From Macellibacteroides fermentans (lineage in GTDB: Bacteria > Bacteroidota > Bacteroidia > Bacteroidales > Tannerellaceae): 64,000 nucleotides of DNA. The DNA is taken from contig NZ_JACCCY010000001.1 of assembly GCF_013409575.1 (NCBI RefSeq), positions 682,001 to 746,000 on the forward strand, read 5' to 3'. Position 1 is the first letter of the stretch, and each line of letters opens with the position of its first letter. The notes under the pieces are model-generated. The model did not search any database. It was given only the letters and a program-made list of their open reading frames with translations, and was not told where the DNA came from. Shown piece by piece: positions 46,828 through 56,140 of the stretch. The position numbers and the translations under genes were made by a program.

Positions 46828-48201
46828 TCAGAATGCATACGAAATACCAAACGACGGATTAAAAGCCTTTACATCGTAATGACCACCAAATGCTTTTACC
46901 TGATCGTTAGAAACATACGGATAAGAACCATCACGACCGAATCCTGTAACGTAGGTAAATGCAAGATCTACAGAAAGTCTTTCAAGCGGACGGAAGCTCA
47001 ATCCTGTACTTAATCCCATTTTATTCATACTGGGGGTTTCGGGATTTAAAAATTCTCCGGGAACCGGCGATTCATCCAGGTATGCACCCAGACGTAAATC
47101 CAGACGCTCTGTAGCAGCAAACTGACCTCCTAAACGATAGATACGCGTATTTTCGTAATTTTTAGGTGCATTGATGCTGTATCCATCAAGCACCTCCTGC
47201 GAAAACTGTACATTTAATGCTTTGTAAGCACTCCAGCCCACAAACTGAACTTCACCAGACAACAACAATCTGTCGGTTGCCTTATAGCTAACAGCCACGT
47301 TCAGATTGGAAGGTAATGGCAGTTCGGCAGTAAATGTTCCTTTATCCAGTGGAGGAATTACAATGGGATTCTTCTTATAAGCGATTAACAGCGGGTTAAC
47401 CGTTGCAATCAGCTGTTTCAATTCGGTTTCATTGGCATAATTCATCTCAGCATGACCTTCGGGAACCCTCATAGTTACTTTTGAGCGATAAGATACACCT
47501 ACAGTGATTTTGTCGGTTATGTCATACATTGCACCGACATTGAAACCAATCTTAACACCTGCATCACCCGATAATGTTGCAGAAGCAGCATCGATATCTT
47601 TAAAATTGTCCAGCGTTTGTCCCAATGAAGGTACAGCTGCAGCAAACGGACGAAGGCTTTCCAGATCTCCTGCAGGAATCAAGGCTCTGCTTAATGAGAA
47701 ATTACCATACATAAACATCAGTCCGGCACCCAGACTCAACTTATCGAACGGGCGATAAGAAATGGTAGGCTGTATAGAAAATGACTTCAATGTAATATCC
47801 TGAACCAATCTTGATCCGGCCCAATTCAACCCCCAGTCGATCGAACTGCCGTAAGGAGTATTCACACTCACACCAGCAGCCAGGTTATCGTAAATCTTAA
47901 AACCTGCATATAAGTATAAAGGTGTTCCAATCGGGTTATCCGAATTGTGTTTGTATCCATCCTTGGAGTATTCCAAATCGGTAAAAACAGCACTAGCTCC
48001 TGCAGATAAGCTAATATTCTCTTTCATAAAACTCAATCCTGCAGGATTGAAGTGCATGCTTTCTGCACCAAGTTTCAAGGCAGCCCCTACATGAGCCATA
48101 CCTGCCTGTTTTGTACTTTGCAAATTTACCTGGTACCCTTCGGCTGAAGCATGAAAGCCCATTGTTAACAATAAGCCTGCCACTACGATAATTTTCTTCA
48201 T
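46828..48201 (-). CDS. OmpP1/FadL/TodX family outer-membrane transporter
   Basis: 457 residues with a signal peptide (MKKIIVVAGLLLTMGFHASA). The mature N-terminus (EGYQVNLQSTKQAGMAHVGAAL) and the FNPAGLSFM motif are hallmarks of the FadL family, which passes hydrophobic compounds such as fatty acids. C-terminal residue phenylalanine, as expected for a barrel. Its 3' end is next to the IS-B right end. Confidence 0.92.
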   Translation of the reverse strand: MKKIIVVAGLLLTMGFHASAEGYQVNLQSTKQAGMAHVGAALKLGAESMHFNPAGLSFMKENISLSAGASAVFTDLEYSKDGYKHNSDNPIGTPLYLYAGFKIYDNLAAGVSVNTPYGSSIDWGLNWAGSRLVQDITLKSFSIQPTISYRPFDKLSLGAGLMFMYGNFSLSRALIPAGDLESLRPFAAAVPSLGQTLDNFKDIDAASATLSGDAGVKIGFNVGAMYDITDKITVGVSYRSKVTMRVPEGHAEMNYANETELKQLIATVNPLLIAYKKNPIVIPPLDKGTFTAELPLPSNLNVAVSYKATDRLLLSGEVQFVGWSAYKALNVQFSQEVLDGYSINAPKNYENTRIYRLGGQFAATERLDLRLGAYLDESPVPGEFLNPETPSMNKMGLSTGLSFRPLERLSVDLAFTYVTGFGRDGSYPYVSNDQVKAFGGHYDVKAFNPSFGISYAF

Positions 48202-48370
48202 ATTCGCTATTTAAATTTTACCTGATCTATTTGAACTTTAGAGTCAAACAGGCGCAAAGATATATACTTTTTTAATACATTACACATTTTGAGACAAAAT
48301 GTGCAGCACAACAATGCAGTTTTTGTGCATAAAAACAGATCTGAATTACATAATAAAAGTCTATTTAAAT

Positions 48371-48412
48371 AAAAAGAGAGGATTGAATATCAACTCAATC
48401 CTCTCTTTTTAT
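48371..48412. terminator. Terminator between FadL and unknown gene
   Basis: AAAAAGAGAGGATTGA...TCAATCCTCTCTTTTT, symmetrical with A/T tracts. It lies just after the stop of the minus-strand gene at 48435. Confidence 0.9.
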
Positions 48413-48434
48413 ATATCAAATCTACCAGAAGTGT

Positions 48435-49403
48435 TTATGCAAACAGATCTAAAGTAAGTTGCTGCTTTTCGGCCTCCAGCTTCTTTAGATGCTTTTTTCC
48501 TTGCGGGGTGATGATTTCCATTTTATCAAAACGGGTCTTGATAACGGTCACAACAGAATAGCTAACATTTACAATCTCGCCTATTTCATTCAGTTTACGG
48601 TCTATTTCCAATACGCAATCGATGCACATTCCGCTTGTAAAGGCAATTTTGTCTTCAACCATATCTCGTTTAAAATCTTCATCACGCATATAGAAATCTA
48701 TAATTTCGCCCCCTTTGTTATAAATTCCCTTCCAACGCAACTTGCTATCCTTCATCAAGACAGGAGAAACGATTTCGATGGTAGCCTTTTGATCTTTCAT
48801 CTGAGGCAATTCATCCGTACGTAGAATAAAGTAATTGAAATGCTCCCTTTTTACCTCCATCAATCCGGAACGGCTCTTGTTATTTTCGTTCAATTCCCTC
48901 ACCGTAAACTTCCGGACTTTGGGATAGCCCTTCATCGCTTCGTAGAAATTAGATTTACATTTACATACACGCGGATGAAGGTTCAAATCTTCAATCAATT
49001 CGCGTGAAATAGCAACTCCCGGTGTGCGTAATTTAAGATCCTTTCGCAAAGAGGCCAACTCGCGTTGCATGCGAGCCTCATCTTCTTCGGAACGGTCGAT
49101 TGTAAGCTGACCATTGGCCGCTACAAACGGATGAGTAAACAATTGCATCATAATACTGAGCACTACAGATATTGAACGGGCATTCTCCCCGGCAACACCC
49201 CATACCTCCTTATAACCGTCGCCAGACGCAGGTTCACAATAAACCGTAAGTCTTACCTCAAGCAAATCCGCCAACGTACGGATTAATGTCAACACCTCCT
49301 TTTCACACCGATGCCTAACCAAAGCATCCATGTAATACGATTTATCACTGAAATAATAATGCAGTTCCAGTTTGTTCGCAAACTTTATAATCGAGCTATC
49401 CAT
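48435..49403 (-). CDS. Unknown cytoplasmic protein with C-terminal clamp-binding-like motif
   Basis: 322 residues, no signal peptide or membrane segment, and no domain I recognise. The protein reads as mixed alpha/beta, with charged helices in the centre. It ends QQLTLDLFA, in which QLTLDLF fits the QxxLxLF consensus used by DNA-polymerase sliding-clamp partners. A role in replication or repair is therefore a guess. Stand-alone gene with its own terminator. Confidence 0.6.
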   Translation of the reverse strand: MDSSIIKFANKLELHYYFSDKSYYMDALVRHRCEKEVLTLIRTLADLLEVRLTVYCEPASGDGYKEVWGVAGENARSISVVLSIMMQLFTHPFVAANGQLTIDRSEEDEARMQRELASLRKDLKLRTPGVAISRELIEDLNLHPRVCKCKSNFYEAMKGYPKVRKFTVRELNENNKSRSGLMEVKREHFNYFILRTDELPQMKDQKATIEIVSPVLMKDSKLRWKGIYNKGGEIIDFYMRDEDFKRDMVEDKIAFTSGMCIDCVLEIDRKLNEIGEIVNVSYSVVTVIKTRFDKMEIITPQGKKHLKKLEAEKQQLTLDLFA

Positions 49404-49556
49404 TCCTATATGTTTTACGATTCAAAAGTAATCATAACATTTAAATCTATAAAAGAAATCATGGAAGAATCAGTATTTTTTTTGAGTCGTACGTTATTGT
49501 GTCTATTTGAAGGCAAAATATCACTGTTTTCTATTGTCCAAATTTAATAATATTCG

Positions 49557-49564
49557 TAATTTTG
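49557..49564 (+). promoter_or_regulatory. Promoter -7 box of the queuosine transporter
   Basis: TAATTTTG matches TAnnTTTG, with TTG at 49534-49536, 20 bases upstream. Transcription would begin near 49571, giving a leader of about 72 nt. Confidence 0.6.
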
Positions 49565-49588
49565 CTGCCGAATTGATTTATTAACAAT

Positions 49589-49639
49589 GGAAACCGGAGT
49601 CGGTTTCCCGTGTGCTTGATCAACCACGTAAAAAACAAG
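49589..49639 (+). promoter_or_regulatory. Candidate preQ1-I-like riboswitch
   Basis: A hairpin GGAAACCG-GAGT-CGGTTTCC (49589-49608) is directly followed by P1 CGTG/CACG (49609-49612 with 49625-49628), a loop TGCTTGATCAAC, an A-rich tail TAAAAAA, and CAAG (49636-49639), which pairs with CTTG in the loop (49615-49618). This is the H-type pseudoknot layout of preQ1-I. The pseudoknot ends 3 bases before the ATG, which suggests translational control. P1 is short and the ligand-contact C is not in register with the Bacillus example, so this is a candidate. Confidence 0.5.
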
Positions 49640-49642
49640 AAT

Positions 49643-50323
49643 ATGCAGAAAACAGTAACCATTCCGTTTATGCTGATGGGTATACTTTTCAATGTATGCC
49701 TCATAGCATCCAATTTGTTGGAAACAAAAGTAATCCAGGTGGGAGGCATCACCGCTACTGCCGGATTAATGGTATTTCCTATCTCGTACATCATCAACGA
49801 CTGTATTGCCGAAGTTTGGGGTTATAAAAAGGCCCGGCTGATCATCTGGAGTGGCTTTGCCATGAATTTTCTGGTGGTAGCCTTCGCGCAACTCGCAATT
49901 ATGCTTCCGGGAGCACCGTTCTGGGAAGGCGAAGAAGGATTCAACTTCGTATTCGGTATGGCTCCGCGAATCGTATTTGCCAGTTTGTGTGCTTTCCTGG
50001 TGGGATCATTTATCAATGCTTATGTAATGAGTAAAATGAAAATTGCCTCCAACGGAAAGAACTTCTCCGCCCGTGCAGTTATCTCTACGCTATTGGGAGA
50101 GTCGGCCGATTCGCTGATATTCTTTCCGATAGCATTTGCAGGTATAATTCCCGCAAACGAATTATTAATTATGATCGGAACACAAGCCTTTTTAAAGTCG
50201 GCTTACGAAGTATTAATTCTTCCTGTTACGATCCGTGTCGTAAAATACATCAAAAAGATTGAAAATACAGATGTATACGACACCAACATCTCGTACAATA
50301 TACTTAAGGTAAAAGACATTTAA
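49643..50323 (+). CDS. yhhQ: Queuosine precursor transporter, YhhQ/VUT family
   Basis: 226 residues from the ATG at 49643 (MQKTVTIPFMLMG). About six membrane segments; motifs NLLETKVIQVGGITATAGLMVFPISYIINDCIAEVWGY and LLGESADSLIFFPIAF are those of COG1738, which imports queuosine precursors such as preQ0 or preQ1. The pseudoknot in the leader fits that function. An upstream in-frame start would overlap the pseudoknot and is rejected. Confidence 0.88.
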   Translation: MQKTVTIPFMLMGILFNVCLIASNLLETKVIQVGGITATAGLMVFPISYIINDCIAEVWGYKKARLIIWSGFAMNFLVVAFAQLAIMLPGAPFWEGEEGFNFVFGMAPRIVFASLCAFLVGSFINAYVMSKMKIASNGKNFSARAVISTLLGESADSLIFFPIAFAGIIPANELLIMIGTQAFLKSAYEVLILPVTIRVVKYIKKIENTDVYDTNISYNILKVKDI

Positions 50324-50343
50324 GTAACAAGATCTTATTAAAT

Positions 50344-50392
50344 AAAACTCCCGTTTCAGTCCTGATCAGACCGAAACGGGAGTTTTTTATTT
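50344..50392 (+). terminator. Terminator of the queuosine transporter
   Basis: AAACTCCCGTTTC...GAAACGGGAGTTTTTT, a long stem followed by T-tract, shortly after the stop. Confidence 0.9.
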
Positions 50393-50539
50393 CCATTCCG
50401 TACTCATCATTTACACGATTCAACCACATACATTTACCATCGTTCGATAAACAAAAAAATACATCCATAAAACAAGCACAAGTATTAAGTCAAATATTTC
50501 AAACACAACGGTATACAATGTTTTTCACTTAAATGTATG

Positions 50540-50631
50540 AATCGTTTGACAGTTGTCGAAATCGATTTTGACAATTGTGGAAATGCATTACGACAGTTGT
50601 CAAAATACATTTCCACAGCTGTCAAACGAAT
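50540..50631. repeat. Array 2: dyad repeats of exact 22-bp period
   Basis: CANNTG cores recur at 50550 (CAGTTG), 50572 (CAATTG), 50594 (CAGTTG) and 50616 (CAGCTG), exactly 22 bp apart. The 16-bp spacers are variants of TSGAAATNNATTWNGA in both orientations; the third is near the reverse complement of the first two. Inverted arms AATCGTTTGA (50540-50549) and TCAAACGAAT (50622-50631) close it. The geometry equals that of array 1 at 3589-3684, but spacer and arm sequences differ. Confidence 0.8.
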
Positions 50632-50811
50632 ACTTCCATTAAGTCTTTAAATTTAACCACAGGCATAAAAGAATTATTTCACTTAAGAGATTGAATTTAT
50701 TTATATACAGATAAAAAGTAAATATATCCAAGATACCCTACCATACCTCCAATAAGAACTTTGAAAGGGCTACAGTCCAAACCTAAAAATTTTCTACTGG
50801 CACCGCATTAC

Positions 50812-50914
50812 AGATGACAGATGAAATGAATCTGTCACCGGGCATCTATCATTCCCACAACCCTCTTCAATAAAGGGATCTGAGCCATTTTATGAGAGAT
50901 GACAGATTGTTTTT
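50812..50914. repeat. Hairpin repeat R2, copy B
   Basis: Aligns along its length with 4388-4495: AGATGACAGATG, ATCTGTCACC, GGCATCTATCAT, ATAAAGGG and finally GAGAGATGACAGATTGTTTT. Here no HU-like gene precedes it. The first stem is more degraded than in copy A. Confidence 0.7.
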
Positions 50915-51226
50915 ACGAAAACTATGTTTGGCAGCAATATTTACTACTTTTTAAGCCCTGATGTCTGTAAAAGAATTTGAATAATGGCAACACATAAAAT
51001 ATTTACATTAATTTACCATTGTTTTAAATTACATTAATTTATTATTCATCAATCATTAAATATCAATTAACATTAATAAGATATACTAACTTACATTTCA
51101 ATTTATTTTTGATCACTATATTTATTATTTAACATTAATATGACAATATATACCACGATTACAAACAATATAAAACTTTATTCGTCATTTTCAAGCTCTT
51201 TTTGATTAATATAACAAAACTTTATA

Positions 51227-51234
51227 TATATTTG
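51227..51234 (+). promoter_or_regulatory. Promoter -7 box of susC-like gene
   Basis: TATATTTG with TTTTTG near 51199-51204, about 22 bases upstream. Leader of about 55 nt before the ATG at 51296. Confidence 0.55.
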
Positions 51235-51295
51235 CGCAAATGCTATTTTTATTTAAATTATATTTATATTGTTAAACACACTAAGAAAACCAATT

Positions 51296-54200
51296 ATGAA
51301 GAGAAAATTAATGATGTTCTTCGTCAGCCTATTTGTTCTAGGCATTGGAGTAATAACATCTCAGACATCCGCAGTCTCAGGTGTTGTTATTTCCGAAGAA
51401 GATGGTATGCCTGTTCTGGGTGCATCCGTTTTAGTTAAGGGAACAACAATAGGAACTGTAACCGACACTGATGGTAAATTTATGTTACGTAATCTCCCCT
51501 CAGCCCAGGCGGTATTACAAGTCTCATATATCGGGATGACTACGCAGGAAATAGTTGCCAGGCCCAACATGAGAATAGTATTGAAAAGCGACACCAAAGT
51601 GGTAGACGAAATCGTTGTGGTAGCCTACGGAACAGCCAAAAAATCCTCTTTTACCGGATCAGCAGCATCAATAGGATCGAAAGATCTCGAGATAAGACCT
51701 TTAACCAATGCAGCCTCTGTATTAGACGGTGCTGCTCCGGGTGTTCAGGTAGCAGCAGCCAGCGGACAACCAGGAGATTCTCCATCGATCCGTATCCGTG
51801 GTTTTGGATCTGTTAATGCATCAAATTCGCCTCTTTATGTGGTTGACGGGTCAATTTACAACGGAGCAATCGGAGATATCAATCCAAATGATATTGAAGC
51901 AATCACTGTTTTAAAAGATGCGGCTTCTACTTCATTATATGGTTCAAGCGCAGGAAACGGTGTAATTTTAATTACCACAAAAAAAGCTAAAGAAGAAAAT
52001 ACCGCAGTAAACTTATCAATCACACAAGGTTTTTCTCAAAGGGCAATCAAGGAATACAACCGCATCAATGTAATGGATTATTACCCTTTGCAATGGGAGC
52101 AACTTAAAAATCAATACATGACCGCTAATAGTTACACTGCCGAAAAAGCAGCTCAGACTGCATCGGCAAACATTTTCGGTCTTTTGATGTACAATCCGTT
52201 TAAAGGAGTTGCAAATAACGAGATTGTAGGTATCGATGGCAAATTAAATCCCTCGGCAAATACCTTATTATGGGGCGACGACCTGGATTGGTACGATGAA
52301 ATGGAAAGAACTGGTTATCGCGGTGAATACAATTTGTCTTATACCAATAAAACGAACAAAAGCGACACCTACGTTTCTGTTTCTTATCTGGAAGACAACG
52401 GATATGTTATTAAATCGGACTTTGAACGGTTTGCCGGTAGAGCCAATGTGAATGTGTACCCTGTAAAATGGTTTAAAACGGGTTTAAACATTGCCGGAAC
52501 CCGTACAACTTCGAATACTGCCAATGCAACTGATAACTCTTCCGGTTATGCCAACCCATTTATGTTTGCACGCGGAATCGGTCCGATATACCCCGTCTAT
52601 TTGCACGATACAACGACAGGTGAATATATTTTAGATGAAACAGGAGCTAAACAATACGACTATAGCAGCGTTAGAGCAGGTTCTGCCTATTCCGGACGAC
52701 ATATTGTTGCCGAAACAAACTGGAATCAACGTAAATATACACGCGACGGACTCAATGCCCGCACTTATCTGGATTTGAATCTATATGACGGACTTACTGC
52801 AACTATCAATGCAACACTTGAATCTACAAACTATCGTAACGCAGGATACGACAATAAGCTGGTTGGCGACGGAGCTCCGGCCGGACGTCTGCGTATTGAA
52901 AGCACAAGAAGTACCACCTACACCTTCAACCAATTACTTTCTTATGCTAAATCCTTCGATAAACATACAGTTGATGCTTTAATCGGTCACGAAAATTATT
53001 CATACGAATATCAGTATTCATACGCCATGAGACAAGGTCAGGTATTGGACGGACTCTATGAAATGGATAATTTCGTAACCATCAACGAGGTTACCTCCTA
53101 CACTGATACATACAAGAAAGAAGGTTATCTGGGCCGTTTAAACTACAATTACGACGATAAGTATTATGCATCGTTCTCATTTAGACGTGACGGAACTTCC
53201 CGATTCCACAAAGATTCAAGATGGGGTAACTTCTGGTCGTTAGGTGCTTCATGGAGAATGGATCAGGAAAGTTTCATCAAAGACCTGAAATGGGTAGACC
53301 AGTTAAAACTCCGCGCGTCTTATGGAGAAACCGGTAACGATGCCGGAATTGGATATTACCCCTACCAGACATTATATGGAATGGGATACAATAACGCTAC
53401 CGAAGCAGGTATCCTTTTCGACTCTTTTGGAAACAATAATTTAAAATGGGAAACTCAGGTATCTTATGATGCGGCAATCGAGTTCGGTTTATTTGAGAAA
53501 CTTACCGGTACCCTCGAGTTTTTCAATAAAGAGTCGAAAGATCTTCTGTTTGAAGTACCGAAGCCTATATCTTCAGGAACCGAATCTATCTGGGAAAACA
53601 TTGGAAAAGTTAGCAATAAGGGATTGGAAGTAACGCTTGATTACGTTCTGCTAAAGAACAAAGATTGGAGATGGAATATCGGTCTAAACGCTACATTCCT
53701 AAAGAATGAGGTTAAGAAATTACCTGATGGACAGAAAGAAATCATTGATGGAACAAAGAAAATTATGGTTGGCCGTTCCATTTACGAGTATTGGTTGAAA
53801 GAATATGCCGGTGTAGATCCTAACGATGGAGCAGCTTTATACCGATTTGACGACTCTGTAAAAGAAGATGGTACTCCGGCTCAAACATGGTCAGACACCG
53901 ACGGAAGAATCATTGGCGACGAAAAATTCACAACCAGTCAGGCGAAAGCTAAATACCATTATGCAGGTAGCGCAATTCCAGATGTATACGGTGGTATCAA
54001 TATGGGTGTAAAATACAAAGCATTTGAATTGACAACCGTATTTTCGTATGCTTTAGGTGGTAAAATATACAATTCAAGCTATCAATCTCTGATGTCTGTT
54101 GGGGCTTATGGTGCTGCAATGCACAGTGACATAAAGAATCGCTGGCAGAAAGCCGGTGATGTTACAAACACACCTCGTCTGGATGGCAGCAAATCGTCCG

Positions 54201-54460
54201 ACTTTAATGCCCAGTCCGACCGTTGGCTGATCAGCTCCGATTTCATCAGCATGAAATCATTGTCATTAGCCTACAATATTCCGAAAAGCATCTATAGCAA
54301 TACAGGCATCCGTAATGCCAGAGTTTCGATCAGTGGAGAAAATTTATTCCTGATAAATGCCCTTCAAGGTATGGATACACAGCAATCATACAACGGTATA
54401 ATAAACAATGCTCACATACCGGCACGCTCTTGGACATTTGGATTAAACGTTAGCTTCTGA
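51296..54460 (+). CDS. SusC/RagA-type TonB-dependent outer-membrane transporter
   Basis: 1054 residues from the ATG at 51296 (MKRKLMMFFVSLFVLG, signal peptide). After it comes a carboxypeptidase-D-like regulatory domain (VSGVVISEEDGMPVLGASVLVKGT), the TonB-box/plug (DEIVVVAYGTAKKSSFTGS, RIRGFGSVNASNSPLYVVDG) and a long beta barrel ending SFGLNVSF-like. Imports large nutrients bound by the SusD partner. Directly followed by the interrupted susD. No sensor or SusR-type regulator adjoins; substrate unknown. Confidence 0.95.
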   Translation: MKRKLMMFFVSLFVLGIGVITSQTSAVSGVVISEEDGMPVLGASVLVKGTTIGTVTDTDGKFMLRNLPSAQAVLQVSYIGMTTQEIVARPNMRIVLKSDTKVVDEIVVVAYGTAKKSSFTGSAASIGSKDLEIRPLTNAASVLDGAAPGVQVAAASGQPGDSPSIRIRGFGSVNASNSPLYVVDGSIYNGAIGDINPNDIEAITVLKDAASTSLYGSSAGNGVILITTKKAKEENTAVNLSITQGFSQRAIKEYNRINVMDYYPLQWEQLKNQYMTANSYTAEKAAQTASANIFGLLMYNPFKGVANNEIVGIDGKLNPSANTLLWGDDLDWYDEMERTGYRGEYNLSYTNKTNKSDTYVSVSYLEDNGYVIKSDFERFAGRANVNVYPVKWFKTGLNIAGTRTTSNTANATDNSSGYANPFMFARGIGPIYPVYLHDTTTGEYILDETGAKQYDYSSVRAGSAYSGRHIVAETNWNQRKYTRDGLNARTYLDLNLYDGLTATINATLESTNYRNAGYDNKLVGDGAPAGRLRIESTRSTTYTFNQLLSYAKSFDKHTVDALIGHENYSYEYQYSYAMRQGQVLDGLYEMDNFVTINEVTSYTDTYKKEGYLGRLNYNYDDKYYASFSFRRDGTSRFHKDSRWGNFWSLGASWRMDQESFIKDLKWVDQLKLRASYGETGNDAGIGYYPYQTLYGMGYNNATEAGILFDSFGNNNLKWETQVSYDAAIEFGLFEKLTGTLEFFNKESKDLLFEVPKPISSGTESIWENIGKVSNKGLEVTLDYVLLKNKDWRWNIGLNATFLKNEVKKLPDGQKEIIDGTKKIMVGRSIYEYWLKEYAGVDPNDGAALYRFDDSVKEDGTPAQTWSDTDGRIIGDEKFTTSQAKAKYHYAGSAIPDVYGGINMGVKYKAFELTTVFSYALGGKIYNSSYQSLMSVGAYGAAMHSDIKNRWQKAGDVTNTPRLDGSKSSDFNAQSDRWLISSDFISMKSLSLAYNIPKSIYSNTGIRNARVSISGENLFLINALQGMDTQQSYNGIINNAHIPARSWTFGLNVSF

Positions 54461-54489
54461 TTTTACAACCTATATAAAAAGACAACAAT

Positions 54490-55759
54490 ATGAAAAAAAT
54501 AAAAAATATAGCCATTGCGTTTATGGCATCCGCAGTCTTACTATCTGGATGTAGTGAAGACTATATGGAAACAGCGCCGACAGATCAGGTGAGTGAAACA
54601 ATCGCATCCGGATCTCTCGACAATCTTTACATTGCATTAAATGGAATTCACCGCTCCCTGGTTAGACAATACCTATCGTCTCAAAGTTGCGGAGGAGAAC
54701 CTTCAATGAATATTTACCGCGATGTGCTTGGAGATGACTTAGTGCATCCTTCCACCGGAAATTCATGGTTTTTAAGTGATTTGAGATGGGTATCCCACCG
54801 TAATCCCAATGCTACTTCAACCAAATATCCATTCTATATTTACTATCAGTTTATCCTTAATGCGAATTTGATCTTACAAAATGTTGACAAAGTTCAACTT
54901 ACGGATCAAAAACTACACGATGGAGTAAAAGGTGAAGCCTTATGTTTTCGTGCATGGTCTCATTTTAATCTTGTACAATTGTATGCTAAAAGATACGATC
55001 CCGCAGGTTCAAACTCCCAACTTGGCGTACCTTATCGCAAAGAAGCAAATACAGATGGTATGACTCGTAACACGGTAGAGGAATGCTATCAGTTTATAAA
55101 CGAAGATTTGGACGAAGCGATTGAATTGCTAAAAAACTATACTGCTAAAGCAACGACTCATTTCTCGCTTAAAGTTGCTTACGGACTAAAAGCAAGGGTT
55201 CTACTCACTATGGGCAATTACCCCGAAGCTGCTAAATTTGCCGATTTAAGTATTAAAACAGCCGAAGCTGACGGAAAGAAGCTTATGAACAGTACAGAGC
55301 TTATGAGCGGTTTTGCCACAATCCTAACCGATACTGACGAGGCGATGTGGGCAGCCAATACACAGGATGATCAAACAATCTATTTCTATTCATTCTATGC
55401 ATATATGTCGTGGAACTTTAACGCATCGGCAATCCGTGCTGTACCAAGATGTATCAATTCTGTTTTATATAATAAAATATCGAACACAGATATTCGTAAA
55501 AAATGGTGGGATCCAACCGGTACTGCAGCTGTGCCTGCAACCACTTACAAGAAATATAAATATCAGAACAGAAAGTTTACTGCAAAGGCCACCTCAAATT
55601 CAGTGGGTGATTACGCTTATATGAGGCTTGCCGAAATGTATCTTATTAAAGCGGAAGCATTGGCGCGTAGCGGACAGGTAGAAGAAGCTCAAAACACATT
55701 TACAAAGTTTGCCATCACCCGCGACCCATCTTATGTAGCCTCCAGTACAACCAAAGAAC
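54490..55759 (+). pseudogene. SusD-like lipoprotein, 5' part, interrupted by IS3 element
   Basis: Codes for the N-terminal 423 residues of a SusD/RagB nutrient-binding lipoprotein (lipobox LLSGC near residue 20; TPR-like helices such as GEALCFRAWSHFNLVQLYAKRY and the YMRLAEMYLIKAEALAR motif). The frame then runs five bases into the IS and stops at 55764. The remaining C-terminal part is at 57170-57396. Removing the IS and one AAC copy restores the frame as TKEQLAEEIM. The product is probably truncated and loses the conserved RRVELWGEGFRFTDLKR tail, though partial function cannot be excluded. Confidence 0.92.
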
Positions 55760-55840
55760 TATAATACTCCCCAAAACCTGGACCACTTGTGAAGTCGAAT
55801 AAAAAGGGTTTAATTTGAATCAAAAAAGAGTATTTTAGAG

Positions 55841-56140
55841 ATGGGGAAAAGAACACATTACACGGCCGAATTTAAGGCCAAGGTTGCTATTGCAGCCTTA
55901 AAGGAACAAGAAACGCTAAGTGAGTTGGTTCATCGCTTTGGAGTAAGTGCCATGACGATCAGTAAATGGAAACAAGAGTTTTTAAATGGCAGCAGCAAGG
56001 TTTTTGAGGGAGCTGGATCAGCTGAAAAAGAGGACAGTGAGGAGGAAATTCAAAAACTACATGCTACGATCGGCCGCCTGACCGTCGAACGGGATTTTTT
56101 AGCAGATGCCTGCAAGAGAGCCGGTCTAAAAAAGAAATGA
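55841..56140 (+). CDS. IS3 transposase OrfA (helix-turn-helix)
   Basis: 99 residues with an HTH_Tnp-like domain (LSELVHRFGVSAMTISKWKQEFL) and a leucine-zipper-like C-terminus. Near its end the heptamer A AAA AAG sits in frame (codons CTA AAA AAG), the usual slippery site for -1 frameshifting in this family. A shift there joins orfA to the orfB frame to give OrfAB. Confidence 0.92.
   Translation: MGKRTHYTAEFKAKVAIAALKEQETLSELVHRFGVSAMTISKWKQEFLNGSSKVFEGAGSAEKEDSEEEIQKLHATIGRLTVERDFLADACKRAGLKKK

Larger units (their letters stand above)
50393..51220. other. Gene-free region with array 2 and hairpin repeat copy B
   Basis: About 830 bp without a plausible gene. It contains the 22-bp-period array 2 (50540-50631), R2 copy B (50812-50914) and an AT-rich part in which ACATTAAT occurs four times (51005, 51031, 51070, 51132) upstream of the susC promoter. 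Confidence 0.75.
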
